The notes under the pieces are model-generated. The model saw only the letters and a program-made list of their open reading frames with translations, was not told the DNA's origin and made no database searches. 64,000 bases of DNA from Burkholderiaceae bacterium (GTDB lineage Bacteria > Pseudomonadota > Gammaproteobacteria > Burkholderiales > Burkholderiaceae_C), in NCBI GenBank assembly GCA_024235955.1, contig JACKLJ010000002.1, positions 744,001 through 808,000 of the forward strand. The letters are read 5' to 3'. This document shows, piece by piece, positions 44,096 through 52,642 of the stretch (within the stretch, counting starts at the first letter, position 1; each line of letters opens with the position of its first letter). The translations under genes were made by a program, and so were the position numbers.

Positions 44096-45010
44096 TCAGC
44101 CGACGCCGTGCGCCTTGAACCAGGCCAGCATGCGCTTCCAGCCGTCTTCGGCGGCTGCCTTGCGGTAGCTGGGCCGGTAGTCGGCGTGGAAGGCGTGCGG
44201 CGCCTCCGGGTAGGTGACGAACTCGACGTCCTTCGCCGCCGCATTGCCGCCGTCGGCGGCCTGTTTCAGGGCCGATTTCATCTTAGCAAGGCTGTCAAGC
44301 GGTATGCCGGTGTCGGCCTCGCCATAAAGGCCCAGCATCGGCGCCTTGAGTTGCGCCGCCATCTCCAGCGGGTTGTGCGGCTGCAGCGCGGTGGGCTGGC
44401 CTTCCAGCCGCCCGTACCAGGCCACGGCCGCCTTCACCTTGGGGCTGTGCATGGCGTACAGCCAGGTCTGGCGGCCGCCCCAGCAGAAGCCGGTGACGGC
44501 CAGCCTGTCGGTGTTGCCGCCGTGCGCGGCAGCCCAGGCCACGGTGGCATCCAGGTCGGTCAGCACCTCGGCGTCCGGCTTCCTGGACACCACCTCGCTG
44601 ATCAGCTTGGCCATTTCGCCGTAGCTCTGGGCATCGCCCTGCCGCACGAACAGCTCGGGCGCGATGGCCAGGTAGCCCTGGTGCGCCAGGCGGCGCGTGA
44701 TGTCGGCGATGTATTCGTGCACGCCGAAGATCTCCGACAGCACCAGCACCACCGGCAGCCCGGTCTTGCCGGCCGGCTGGCTGCGGTAGGCGGGCATCTT
44801 GAAGCCGTTCACATCGATCATCACCTCGCCCGCGGTCAGCCCGTCGGCCGAGGTCTTGATGGCCGACTGCGCCATGATCGGCAGCGTGGCGGCCGCGTAG
44901 CCCGCGCCCAGCCCCAGCTTGAGCGCCGTGCGGCGGGTGCCCGCCAGGGCCTGCTGCGGCGTCACGTTCATCAGGGCCTGGGCTTCGGTGATCTGGTCGG
45001 TCTTGAGCAT
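44096..45010 (-). CDS. Dienelactone hydrolase family protein
   Basis: Alpha/beta hydrolase of 304 aa. Nucleophile Cys in GFCWGGR (near 172), acid in GEADTGIPL (near 225), and His in PHAFHADYR (near 275) give the DLH triad C-D-H. A twin-arginine-like RRTALKLGLGAG plus hydrophobic segment (about 26-48) suggests export or membrane anchoring, unlike catabolic cytosolic ClcD enzymes. ATG 45010 has GGAG a few bases upstream. The leader contains an inverted fragment of the neighbouring tRNA. Confidence 0.88.
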   Translation of the reverse strand: MLKTDQITEAQALMNVTPQQALAGTRRTALKLGLGAGYAAATLPIMAQSAIKTSADGLTAGEVMIDVNGFKMPAYRSQPAGKTGLPVVLVLSEIFGVHEYIADITRRLAHQGYLAIAPELFVRQGDAQSYGEMAKLISEVVSRKPDAEVLTDLDATVAWAAAHGGNTDRLAVTGFCWGGRQTWLYAMHSPKVKAAVAWYGRLEGQPTALQPHNPLEMAAQLKAPMLGLYGEADTGIPLDSLAKMKSALKQAADGGNAAAKDVEFVTYPEAPHAFHADYRPSYRKAAAEDGWKRMLAWFKAHGVG

Positions 45011-45040
45011 GGGAGTCTCCTGTGGTGGTCGCCGTGAGGA

Positions 45041-45068
45041 TGGTGCCGACTGCCGGGATCGAACCGGC
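45041..45068 (-). other. Inverted 3'-end fragment of tRNA-Thr
   Basis: On the - strand 28 bases equal the tRNA-Thr 3' end (T-arm, acceptor strand and CCA) with one difference, which lies in the T-stem and restores perfect pairing (GCCGG/CCGGC). The 5' two-thirds of a tRNA are absent. It lies 92 bp from the real 3' end in opposite orientation. Confidence 0.85.
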
Positions 45069-45112
45069 CACCCGTCGGCCAAGGGTGCCCGCCGTTATAA
45101 TGCCAGTTTCCC

Positions 45113-45188
45113 GCCGACTTAGCTCAGTTGGTAGAGCAACGCACTCGTAACGCGTAGGTCGCCAGTTCGATCCCGGCAGTCGGCACCA
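45113..45188 (+). tRNA. tRNA-Thr (anticodon CGU)
   Basis: 76 nt. Acceptor GCCGACT/AGTCGGC, D-arm GCTC/GAGC, anticodon loop CTCGTAA giving CGU (codon ACG), T-arm GCCAG..CCGGC with TTCGATC, and an encoded CCA. One A-C mismatch closes the anticodon stem, and one T-stem pair is A-C. TATAAT at 45096-45101 serves as the -10. A strong terminator follows 6 bp after the CCA, so the gene is monocistronic. Confidence 0.95.
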
Positions 45189-45194
45189 CACACG

Positions 45195-45229
45195 AAAAAG
45201 CTCCTGGCCCCGCGGCCAGGAGCTTTTTT
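45195..45229 (+). terminator. Intrinsic terminator of tRNA-Thr
   Basis: AAGCTCCTGGCC pairs with GGCCAGGAGCTT around CCGC, preceded by A and followed by T6. Confidence 0.93.
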
Positions 45230-45246
45230 CTTGCGCGCACGCAAAA

Positions 45247-45312
45247 AGAAACTCCTTCTTTGATAGCTGCCTGCGCCCGCCAATATTGGCCTGCAGGCCA
45301 ATTTGGCGCTTG
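45247..45312 (+). repeat. Family-A dispersed repeat
   Basis: TTTGATAGCTGCCTGCGCCC, then TTGGCCTGCAGGCCAA, a perfect palindrome in the 3' half of the repeat. Confidence 0.9.
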
Positions 45313-45372
45313 ACTTGGCACCGGGCGGCACGTCCGCTCGCTGCGGGCACCCGGTTGACGTAGAGTGCGCGC

Positions 45373-46698
45373 ATGCCGAACCCCGCCCTGCCCGATCCCG
45401 CCCGCCAGCCGCGCGACTTCCTGAAACACCTGTTCGACGTGGCCGTGGCCCGCGCGCAGCCGTCGCAGGTGCTCGGCCAGCACCTGCCGCCGCCGCCCAG
45501 GGGACGCACCTGGGTGGTCGGCGCTGGCAAGGCGGCTGGCGCCATGGCGCACGCGCTGGAGGCCGCCTGGCCGGCCGACGCGCCGCTGGCCGGCCTGGTG
45601 GTCACCCGCTACGGCCACACGCCGCCGCGCCCGCCCGGCGTGCCGGCGCGGCTCGAGATCGTCGAGGCCGCGCACCCGGTGCCCGATGAGGCCGGCGCCC
45701 AGGCCGCCGCGCGCATGCTGGCTTCCGTGGCCGGGCTCACCGCCGACGACCTGGTGATCTGCCTGATCTCCGGCGGCGGCTCGGCCCTGCTGACGCTGCC
45801 GGCCGACGGCCTCAGCCTGGCCGACAAGCAGCGCGTGAACCAGCAATTGCTGGCCAGCGGCGCCGGCATCCATGAGATGAACACGCTGCGCAAGCACCTG
45901 TCGCGCGTCAAGGGCGGCCGGCTGGCGGCCGCCTGCGCGCCGGCACCGGTGGTGACGCTGGCGATCAGCGACGTGCCAGGCGACGACCTCTCGGTCATCG
46001 CCAGCGGCCCCACGGTGCCGGACGACACCACCTGCGCCGAGGCGCTGGCCATCGCCCGGCGCCACGGCATCGCGCTACCGGCGGCGGTGGAAGCGGCGCT
46101 GGCCTCCGGCGCGCTGGAAACGCCCAAGCCCGGCGATGCCTGCTTTGCCGGCCACGCCGTGCACCTGATCGCCACGCCCATGCAGGCGCTGCGGGCCGCG
46201 GCCGAGGCCGCCCGCACCGCCGGTCTGGCGGCCCACGTGCTGAGCGACGAGATCGAGGGCGAGTCGGCCGACATCGGCCTGATGCACGCCGCCCTGGCGC
46301 GTGCCGTGGCGCAGGGGCGCGGCGCCTTCCAGCGCCCTTGCGTGCTGCTGAGCGGCGGCGAGACCACGGTGACGCTGGGCAAGCTGCCGCCCGGCACCAA
46401 GCCCGGACGCGGCGGACGCGCCGGCGAGTTCTGCCTGGGCCTGGCGCAGGGCCTGCAGGCAGCGCCGGGCGTCTGGGGCCTGGCGGCCGACACCGACGGT
46501 ATCGACGGCGTGGAAGACAACGCCGGCGCGCTGGTGGCTCCCGACACGCTGGCGCGCGCCCGCGCCGCTGGCCTGAGCCTGGCCGAGCACCGCGCGCGCC
46601 ACGACGCCTACGGCTTCTTCGACGCCCTGGGCGACCTGGTGGTCACCGGCCCCACGCACACCAACGTGAACGATTTCCGCGCCGTGCTGGTGCTCTGA
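45373..46698 (+). CDS. ttuD: Glycerate 2-kinase (MOFRL family)
   Basis: Phosphorylates D-glycerate, feeding glyoxylate or tartrate carbon into glycolysis. The 441 aa comprise a DUF4147 N-terminal domain (about 12-250, with VVGAGKAAGAMAHALE and SGGGSALLTLP) and a C-terminal MOFRL domain (about 315-430, with LSGGETTVTLGK and ADTDGIDG). The family was formerly named hydroxypyruvate reductase. The gene stands alone after the tRNA, and no other glyoxylate gene is close. The symbol follows common usage for this family. Confidence 0.9.
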   Translation: MPNPALPDPARQPRDFLKHLFDVAVARAQPSQVLGQHLPPPPRGRTWVVGAGKAAGAMAHALEAAWPADAPLAGLVVTRYGHTPPRPPGVPARLEIVEAAHPVPDEAGAQAAARMLASVAGLTADDLVICLISGGGSALLTLPADGLSLADKQRVNQQLLASGAGIHEMNTLRKHLSRVKGGRLAAACAPAPVVTLAISDVPGDDLSVIASGPTVPDDTTCAEALAIARRHGIALPAAVEAALASGALETPKPGDACFAGHAVHLIATPMQALRAAAEAARTAGLAAHVLSDEIEGESADIGLMHAALARAVAQGRGAFQRPCVLLSGGETTVTLGKLPPGTKPGRGGRAGEFCLGLAQGLQAAPGVWGLAADTDGIDGVEDNAGALVAPDTLARARAAGLSLAEHRARHDAYGFFDALGDLVVTGPTHTNVNDFRAVLVL

Positions 46699-46747
46699 CG
46701 CCGCGGTGTCACCATCTGCCAGTCCTTATGGCCGACGGCCGGCAAGG

Positions 46748-46761
46748 TTGACCTGTATCAA
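46748..46761 (+). promoter_or_regulatory. FNR/Dnr-type box
   Basis: TTGAC-CTGT-ATCAA matches the TTGAT-N4-ATCAA consensus at nine of ten positions. It lies 35 bp upstream of a Crp/Fnr-family gene, a position compatible with autoregulation or FNR control. Confidence 0.65.
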
Positions 46762-46796
46762 TGCACCGCGCACGCGGGGGCGGCAGAGTGCGACCT

Positions 46797-47447
46797 ATGC
46801 TGGCTCCCAAGTCCTTTCGTGCCACCGGCGAGACCACGGTCCATGAGGCCGGCAGCGTGCTGCAACGGCGCGGCACGGTGCTGACCCACGTGCTGCACCT
46901 GGACAGCGGCAAGGTCGCCGTGGGCCTGGCCGACCAGGGGACCATGGCGCACGAGCACGGAACGATGGCTCACGCCATGGGCTCGCTGGACGCACCGTTC
47001 TGGCTCAATGCAGGCTGCGCCATCCTGCACCAGCGCGCGGTGGTCGACATCGTGGCCACCACGCGGGTGGAGGTGCTGCGCGTGCCGGTGGCCAATTTCG
47101 AGGCCGGCCTGAAGAGTCTGCCCACCGCCGCCTTCGACCTGCTGCGCGACGTGGCCCTGGCCCATCGTCACCAGGCCGAACTGGCCGTGAGCCGCCTGGG
47201 CAAGGACGCCGAGGCGCGCTGCGCCGAATGGCTGCTGCGCCATGCCGAGCCGGCGGCCAGCCAGCCCGGCGCCTTGGCCGTGTTTCTGCGCGAACGCAAA
47301 CGCCAGATCGCCGCGCAACTGGGCATCGCGCCGGAAACCTTCTCGCGCGTGCTGCGCCAGTTGCGTGAGCGCAGCCTGATCAGCGGCTCCGGCCGGGTGC
47401 TGAACCTGATCGACCCGGGCGGATTGAAGGCGCTGGCAGGTACCTGA
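46797..47447 (+). CDS. Crp/Fnr-family transcriptional regulator
   Basis: 216 aa with a cNMP-binding-like beta-roll (about 8-115) and a C-terminal Crp-type HTH (about 140-205: RKRQIAAQLGIAPETFSRVL). The N-terminal FNR cysteine cluster is absent and only scattered cysteines occur, so it should not sense oxygen through an FeS centre and is closer to Dnr-type regulators. ATG 46797 is used; ATG 46761 would overlap the FNR box. Its targets cannot be named from this window. Confidence 0.85.
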   Translation: MLAPKSFRATGETTVHEAGSVLQRRGTVLTHVLHLDSGKVAVGLADQGTMAHEHGTMAHAMGSLDAPFWLNAGCAILHQRAVVDIVATTRVEVLRVPVANFEAGLKSLPTAAFDLLRDVALAHRHQAELAVSRLGKDAEARCAEWLLRHAEPAASQPGALAVFLRERKRQIAAQLGIAPETFSRVLRQLRERSLISGSGRVLNLIDPGGLKALAGT

Positions 47448-47477
47448 TCCGTCGCCGGCCCTCCACCGAGGCCGACT

Positions 47478-49004
47478 TCACACCGCCGTCGAGGCGCCGG
47501 CTTGTTGATGGCCGGCGGATGCAGGCGCTTCCGGCGGATGGGTGACGATGCCCTTCAGATCCGCGTTCGACGCGCGAAGCCGCGCCTCGTCCGGCACCGG
47601 GCGGCGCAACTGCGGCTGATCCTGCCAGGCACGTTCCAGCGCCCGCGCCGCACCCAGCAGGGCCACGTCGCCGCGCAGGCGCCCGACGATCTGCAGGCCG
47701 AAGGGCATGCCGCGCTCGTCCACCCCGCAGGGCAGCGACAGCGCCGGGTTGGTGGCCAGCGTCACCACGTAGGTCAGGCCCAGCCAGTGGTAGTAGTTGC
47801 GCGCTGGCACGCCGGCGACGGATTCGGCGTACAGCCGGGTCCAGGGAAACGGCGAGACCGGCGTCACCGGCGCGATGATCAGGTCGAAGCGCTCCATGGC
47901 CTCGGCGAAGCGCCGCGCGATGCGCGTCTGCTCCAGATGGGCCCAGGCCCGATCGGCCAGGCTGATGTTGGCGGCCAGTTCGACGTTGGCGCGCACGTTG
48001 GGGCCCAGGGTTTCAGGCGCCGTGCGGTAGGTGTCGGCGAAGGCTGCGATGAAGCTCTCGGCGCGGATGATGTCGAACACCCGGTCGGCCTCGGCCATGT
48101 CCAGGGTCACCGGCTCGCAACTGCGCACCAGCGGTGTCAGCGCCTCCACACGGGCGCGGAAGGCCCGCCGGACCATCGCGTCGACCGGGCAGACGCCGAA
48201 GTCCTCCGTCCACCCCACGCGCAGCCCGGCGAGATCGACCTCCGGCAACGGCCAGGCCTGCGCCGGCGGCGCCCAGGACAGCGGGTCGCGCGGATCGGCG
48301 CCGGTGCATGCCGCCATCATGAAGGCGGTGTCTTCCACCGTACGGGCCATCGGCCCCAGCACGGAGATCATCGACCAGCCGAGCGGCCGGGCGTCGTTGG
48401 CCACCATGCCGGGCGATGGCCGCAACCCGACCACGCCGCACAGGGAGGCGGGGATCCGCAGCGAGCCCCCGGTATCCGAGCCCGTGCACAGCGGCAGCAT
48501 GTCCAGCGCCAGCGCGGCCGCCGAGCCGCCCGACGACCCGCCCGCGTTCAGCGCCGGATCGAACGGGTTGCCCGTCACACCCCAGACCGGGTTGCGGGTG
48601 TTGGCGCCCGCCCCCATGTCCGGCACGTTGGTCTTGGCCGTGACGATCGCGCCCGCGCGCCGCAGCCGCGCGACCAACCCGTTGTCTGCCGCCGGGACGT
48701 GGTGGCGAAAGCCCACATTGCCATAGGTGGTCAGCAGACCCTGCGTGTCCTGCAGGTCCTTGATGCCGATGGGCAGGCCGTGCAGCAAAGGCAGCTCGTC
48801 GCCCGCCATCATCCGGGCTTCGGCGGCGCGCGCCTGCTCGCGGGCGCGGTCGAAATCCGTGGCGCAGATGGCGTTGACCTTGGGGTTCAGGGTCTCGATG
48901 CGGTCGATGCAGGCGTCCATCAGCTCCAGCGGCGAGAGCTGCCGCGCACCGATCAGCCGCCGCAGCTCGACCGCGGACTTCTGCAACAGCTCAGGGGCCT
49001 TCAC
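47478..49004 (-). CDS. Amidase-signature hydrolase
   Basis: Amidase of 508 aa with the Ser-cisSer-Lys triad: Lys in LPIGIKDLQD (near 82), cis-Ser in AGGSSGGSAAALA (near 157) and nucleophile Ser in GSDTGGSLRIPAS (near 181). A start at GTG 49004 follows the Bug gene stop by ten bases. Last gene of a four-gene operon with a Bug binding protein, aminotransferase and FAD oxidoreductase, so it likely opens an amide imported or formed in that pathway. Substrate unknown. Confidence 0.92.
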   Translation of the reverse strand: MKAPELLQKSAVELRRLIGARQLSPLELMDACIDRIETLNPKVNAICATDFDRAREQARAAEARMMAGDELPLLHGLPIGIKDLQDTQGLLTTYGNVGFRHHVPAADNGLVARLRRAGAIVTAKTNVPDMGAGANTRNPVWGVTGNPFDPALNAGGSSGGSAAALALDMLPLCTGSDTGGSLRIPASLCGVVGLRPSPGMVANDARPLGWSMISVLGPMARTVEDTAFMMAACTGADPRDPLSWAPPAQAWPLPEVDLAGLRVGWTEDFGVCPVDAMVRRAFRARVEALTPLVRSCEPVTLDMAEADRVFDIIRAESFIAAFADTYRTAPETLGPNVRANVELAANISLADRAWAHLEQTRIARRFAEAMERFDLIIAPVTPVSPFPWTRLYAESVAGVPARNYYHWLGLTYVVTLATNPALSLPCGVDERGMPFGLQIVGRLRGDVALLGAARALERAWQDQPQLRRPVPDEARLRASNADLKGIVTHPPEAPASAGHQQAGASTAV

Positions 49005-49014
49005 GCGGACGCCC

Positions 49015-49986
49015 TCAGTCCAGGCGGATCTGCGCCTTGTCGGCCACCGCCTTCATGCGCGCGGTGTCCTTGGTCACCATGCCGGGCCAGTCGGTGATCG
49101 GCGTCCACTGGGGCTCGAAGCCTGCCTTGCGCATGGCCTCCTGCGTCTCGGGGTTCTCGGCCACGCTCGCCAGCGCCTTGAACAGGCGGTCCTTCACCTC
49201 CGGCGGCAGCCCGTGCGGCGCCACCAGCGCAATCCAGGCCGTCAGGTCGAACCCGGGATACCCGGATTCCGCCATGGTGGGCACGTTCGGAAAGGCACCG
49301 GCACGGCGCGGCGAAGTGACCGCCAGGATCTTCACCTTGCCCGACTTGACCTGGGGGCCGGCCGCCACCACGGTGTCGAACGACAGCGGTATCTGGCCGC
49401 CGATGAGGTCTGTCATCAGCGGCGCGCTGCCCTTGTAGGGCACGTGCAGCAGGTTCAGGCCGGTGGCCTGCGCGAACATCGCGCCGGCGTAGTGCGAGCT
49501 GGTGGCGTTGCCGAAGCTGCCGTAGGGGTACTTCTCGGGGTTGGCCTTGGCCGCCGCCACGAGTTCCTTCACCGTGTTGGCCGGCACCGAGGCGTTGACC
49601 AGCACCGCCAGCGGCAGGTTGGCCACCAGGCCCAGCGCCTCGAAGCTCTTGGCCGGGTCGTAGCTGGTCTTGGCGCCGGCAGCCGGGTTCATGGTGAAGG
49701 TGGAGTTCGAGCTGAGCAGCAGCGTGTAGCCGTCGGGCTTGGCATTGGCCACGTAGGCCGCGCCGATCGCCGTGCCCGCACCGGGCTTGTTCTCCACGAT
49801 CACCGTCTTGCCCAGCGGCTCTTCCAGGCGCTTGGCCAGCAGGCGCGCCAGCACGTCGGCCGCGCCGCCGGCCGGGTACGGCGCCACCAGCGTGACGGGA
49901 TGGTCGGGGAAGGCAGCCCAGACCGGCCCCATGGCCAGAGCGGTGGCGCCGACCAGCAGGCTGCGACGGGTCCAGGTTTTCATCAT
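49015..49986 (-). CDS. Bug/TctC-family periplasmic binding protein
   Basis: A 323-aa extracytoplasmic binding protein with a Tat/Sec-like signal (MKTWTRRSLLVGATALAMG) and the TctC fold: PVTLVAPYPAGGAADVLARL, VIVENKPGAGTAIGA and LHVPYKGSAPLMTDLIGG are family strings. No tctA/tctB is beside it, which is common for Bug proteins. Its ligand may be the substrate of the surrounding amidase-aminotransferase operon. GGAG lies five bases before ATG 49986. Confidence 0.93.
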   Translation of the reverse strand: MMKTWTRRSLLVGATALAMGPVWAAFPDHPVTLVAPYPAGGAADVLARLLAKRLEEPLGKTVIVENKPGAGTAIGAAYVANAKPDGYTLLLSSNSTFTMNPAAGAKTSYDPAKSFEALGLVANLPLAVLVNASVPANTVKELVAAAKANPEKYPYGSFGNATSSHYAGAMFAQATGLNLLHVPYKGSAPLMTDLIGGQIPLSFDTVVAAGPQVKSGKVKILAVTSPRRAGAFPNVPTMAESGYPGFDLTAWIALVAPHGLPPEVKDRLFKALASVAENPETQEAMRKAGFEPQWTPITDWPGMVTKDTARMKAVADKAQIRLD

Positions 49987-50024
49987 CGTTTCTCCGGAAG
50001 TGGGTTGAAACATGGGCGTGGGCA

Positions 50025-51326
50025 TCACCCGCGCCCGGGCAACACGGCGCGGCAGTGCGTGACCACCTCGTCGAGCGTCGAGGCAAGCAAGTCGCATTCC
50101 GCCTCACCGAACGGCAGCGACAGCGCCACAAAGCCGCGCCGCGCCATGAACACGCCGCGCGCCAGCAGCTCGAAGAACACCAGCGCCTTCACGCGGTCGT
50201 CGGCGGCGGCCAGATCGTCCGCACTGCGGATGGCACCGGCCACCGGGTGCATCGTCATCAGCGAGCCCAGGCCGGTGAACTGAAGCGCCACGCCGCGGCT
50301 GGCCAGCAGCGCGTTCAGGCGCTCACGCAGGGCGTCGCCACGGTCGTTCAGCGCCTGCAGGCGCCCGGCCGTCAGCACCTGCGTCAGCCCGGCCATGCCG
50401 GCGGCCATGGTGAGCACGTTGTTGTTGAAGGTGCCCGCGTGCTGCAGGGCACCGCTGGCACGGGGGTCGAAGCGCTGCAGCAGATCGGCGCGGCCGCCGA
50501 AGGCACCGAAGGACAGCCCGCCGCCGAAGTACTTGCCCAGCGTGGTGAGGTCCGGCCTGAGCCCCAGCAGTGCCTGCCGGCCGCCGAAGGACAGGCGGGA
50601 TGTCATCACCTCGTCCAGGATCAGCAGCGCGCCGGTTTCGTCGGCCAGCGCGCGCAGCCCCAGCAGAAAGGCCGGATCGCCCGGAATGCAGCCGCCCGAG
50701 CCGAGCAAGGGCTCGACCAGAATGGCGGCCAGTTCGCCGCGGTGCGGGGCCACGCGCGCCTGCACGTCGTCCAGGTCGTTGTAGCGGGCCACGATCCAGT
50801 CGGCCGGCACGTTCACCGGCGAGCCGCCGCCGGCAAAGGCCAGCACGCCGCCGTGGTAGCCGCCCTTGAACACCAGCACCTTGCGCCGCCCGGTGTGGGC
50901 GGTGGCGGTGGCCAGCGCCATCAGGTTGGCCTCGGTGCCCGAGTTGGTGAAGCGCAGCAGCTCCATCGACGGAAAGCGCCGCTGCAGTTCCAGCGCCAGC
51001 GCGCCCTCGCGCGCGGTGTGCGACGACAGGCTCAGGCCTCCGGCCAGCGCCTCGGTGATGGCGGCGCGGATGGCCGGCTCCGAATGGCCGTAGAGGCCGG
51101 CGGTGAATTCGCCCAGCGCATCCAGGTAGCGGTGGCCGTCGGCGTCCCACAGCCAGCAGCCATCACCGCGCGCCATGGCGGGCGGGAACGGCGGAAAGAA
51201 CAGCACGCTGCGCGTGTTGCCGCCCGGCAGCGCGCGCATGGCCTCGGCGTGGATGCGCTCGCTGACGGGGCGGGCCTGCCGGTAGCGTTCGATGGCTTGC
51301 GCCAGGGCCTGATCGAGGTTGCTCAT
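50025..51326 (-). CDS. Class III aminotransferase
   Basis: PLP-dependent enzyme of 433 aa, related to glutamate-1-semialdehyde aminomutase and omega-aminotransferases. PLP contacts: NSGTEANLMALATATAHTG (near 127-145), the Asp of LLILDEVMTSRL (near 235), and Schiff-base Lys in TTLGKYFGGGLSFGAFGG (near 263). It lies in an operon with amidase, Bug protein and FAD oxidoreductase. Not hemL proper, given the context. A catabolic omega-amino acid role is inferred. Confidence 0.88.
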   Translation of the reverse strand: MSNLDQALAQAIERYRQARPVSERIHAEAMRALPGGNTRSVLFFPPFPPAMARGDGCWLWDADGHRYLDALGEFTAGLYGHSEPAIRAAITEALAGGLSLSSHTAREGALALELQRRFPSMELLRFTNSGTEANLMALATATAHTGRRKVLVFKGGYHGGVLAFAGGGSPVNVPADWIVARYNDLDDVQARVAPHRGELAAILVEPLLGSGGCIPGDPAFLLGLRALADETGALLILDEVMTSRLSFGGRQALLGLRPDLTTLGKYFGGGLSFGAFGGRADLLQRFDPRASGALQHAGTFNNNVLTMAAGMAGLTQVLTAGRLQALNDRGDALRERLNALLASRGVALQFTGLGSLMTMHPVAGAIRSADDLAAADDRVKALVFFELLARGVFMARRGFVALSLPFGEAECDLLASTLDEVVTHCRAVLPGRG

Positions 51327-51339
51327 GATGCTGTCGCTC

Positions 51340-52470
51340 TCAACGAAGACGGGATGGCGACACGGCCACCGGATCGATACCCTGGGCCAGCAGTTCCTGC
51401 GGCAGCGGCTGGCGCTGGATCAGGCCGGCCGCCAGCAGGCTGGCACCTGCCGCGCTCTGGATGCCGTAGCCGCCCTGCGCGGCCAGCCAGAAGAAGCCGG
51501 AGCTGGCGTCGTCGAAGCCGATCACTATCTCGCCGTCCCGCACGAAGCTGCGCAGCCCGGCCCAGGTGCTGAGCGGACGGCGGATCTCCAGCGTGCTGGC
51601 TTCCTGGATGCGGTGGATACCCAGGGCGATGTCCAGCTCTTCCGGCACCACGTCGTGCGGTGGCACCGGGTCGGTGTTGGCGGGCGAGCCCAGCAGCACG
51701 CCGGCGTCGGGCTTGACGTACCAGGTCTCTTCCAGATCGCTGAACATCGGCCAGGCCGACACGTCCGTACCCTCGGGCGGGCGGAAGGTGAAGGCGCTGC
51801 GCCGCTTGGGCTGCAGGCCGATCGGCGCCACGCCGGCGCGGCGCGCCAGCTCGTCGGCCCAGGCGCCGGCAGCGTTCACCAGGACGGGCGCGCGCACGGC
51901 TTCGCCGTCCGCCAGCGTCACCTGCCAGCCCTGCGCGCCGTGGCCGGCGCCCAGTACCTCGGCGCTGGTGCGCAGATTGCCGCCGCGCTGGCGGAAGCCG
52001 CGCAGAAAACCCTGGTGCAGCGCGTGCACGTCGATGTCCTGGCCGGTGGGGTCGAGCAGCGCGGCCTGCAGCAACTCGGGCCGCAGTACCGGCACGCGGG
52101 CCAGCACCTCGTCGGCCGTGAGCAGGCGCGCCGCCGCGCAGTGCGGCGCCAGTTCGGCGTACATGGCGTCGAGCGCGGCCTGCTCGCCCGGCCGGGCCAG
52201 GAACAGCGCCTCGCGCGGGTGGATCACCGCCCGCTCGGTGAAGCCGCTTTCCGGTGCCTGGCGGTAGAAATCGAAGCTGGCCCGGGTGAGCGCCCGCACG
52301 CCGGGCGGCCCGTAGCCTTCCATGAACATGGCCGCCGAGCGGCCGGTGCTGTGGTAGCCGGGTTGTGTTTCCCGCTCCAGTATCAGCACCTTTTGCTGCC
52401 CGGCCAGCCGCCAGGCCACGGAGGCGCCGGCAATGCCGGCACCCACCACGATTACGTCATAGGCTTCCAC
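51340..52470 (-). CDS. FAD-dependent amino acid oxidase-like protein (DAO family)
   Basis: DAO-family flavoprotein of 376 aa. The FAD-binding motif VIVVGAGIAGASVAWRLAGQ lies at the N-terminus, GYHSTGRSAAMF follows, and the C-terminal GFFWLAAQGGYGIQSA closes the FAD site. GTG 52470 is the start that gives a normal DAO N-terminus (VEAYDVIVVGAG); upstream in-frame codons lengthen it without homology. First gene of the four-gene catabolic operon. A D-amino acid, glycine-like or 2-hydroxy acid substrate is possible. Confidence 0.87.
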   Translation of the reverse strand: MEAYDVIVVGAGIAGASVAWRLAGQQKVLILERETQPGYHSTGRSAAMFMEGYGPPGVRALTRASFDFYRQAPESGFTERAVIHPREALFLARPGEQAALDAMYAELAPHCAAARLLTADEVLARVPVLRPELLQAALLDPTGQDIDVHALHQGFLRGFRQRGGNLRTSAEVLGAGHGAQGWQVTLADGEAVRAPVLVNAAGAWADELARRAGVAPIGLQPKRRSAFTFRPPEGTDVSAWPMFSDLEETWYVKPDAGVLLGSPANTDPVPPHDVVPEELDIALGIHRIQEASTLEIRRPLSTWAGLRSFVRDGEIVIGFDDASSGFFWLAAQGGYGIQSAAGASLLAAGLIQRQPLPQELLAQGIDPVAVSPSRLR

Positions 52471-52561
52471 GCGCCGATTCTGGCACCACGCGAAGAGGTG
52501 GGGCGCACCGGCATGCCCGGCAGGCGACAGGACTTGACCCGCGCCTGGAGCCTGGGCTGGC

Positions 52562-52629
52562 AATTTTCAGAACAAATTCAGCCCCTGGCCCAAGACTGGC
52601 GGGCGCAGAAAGCTATCGAATCAGAAGCA
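52562..52629 (-). repeat. Family-A dispersed repeat
   Basis: TGGCGGGCGCAGAAAGCTAT with CAAATTCAGCCCCTGGCCCA. It lies between the oxidoreductase operon and the desaturase stop. Confidence 0.87.
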
Positions 52630-52642
52630 GACCGCAGGGCGA

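Noticed and set aside
45041..45188. Integrated element at tRNA-Thr
   Set aside because: No integrase, no direct repeat of the tRNA end and no foreign gene nearby. Kept only as an inverted fragment.
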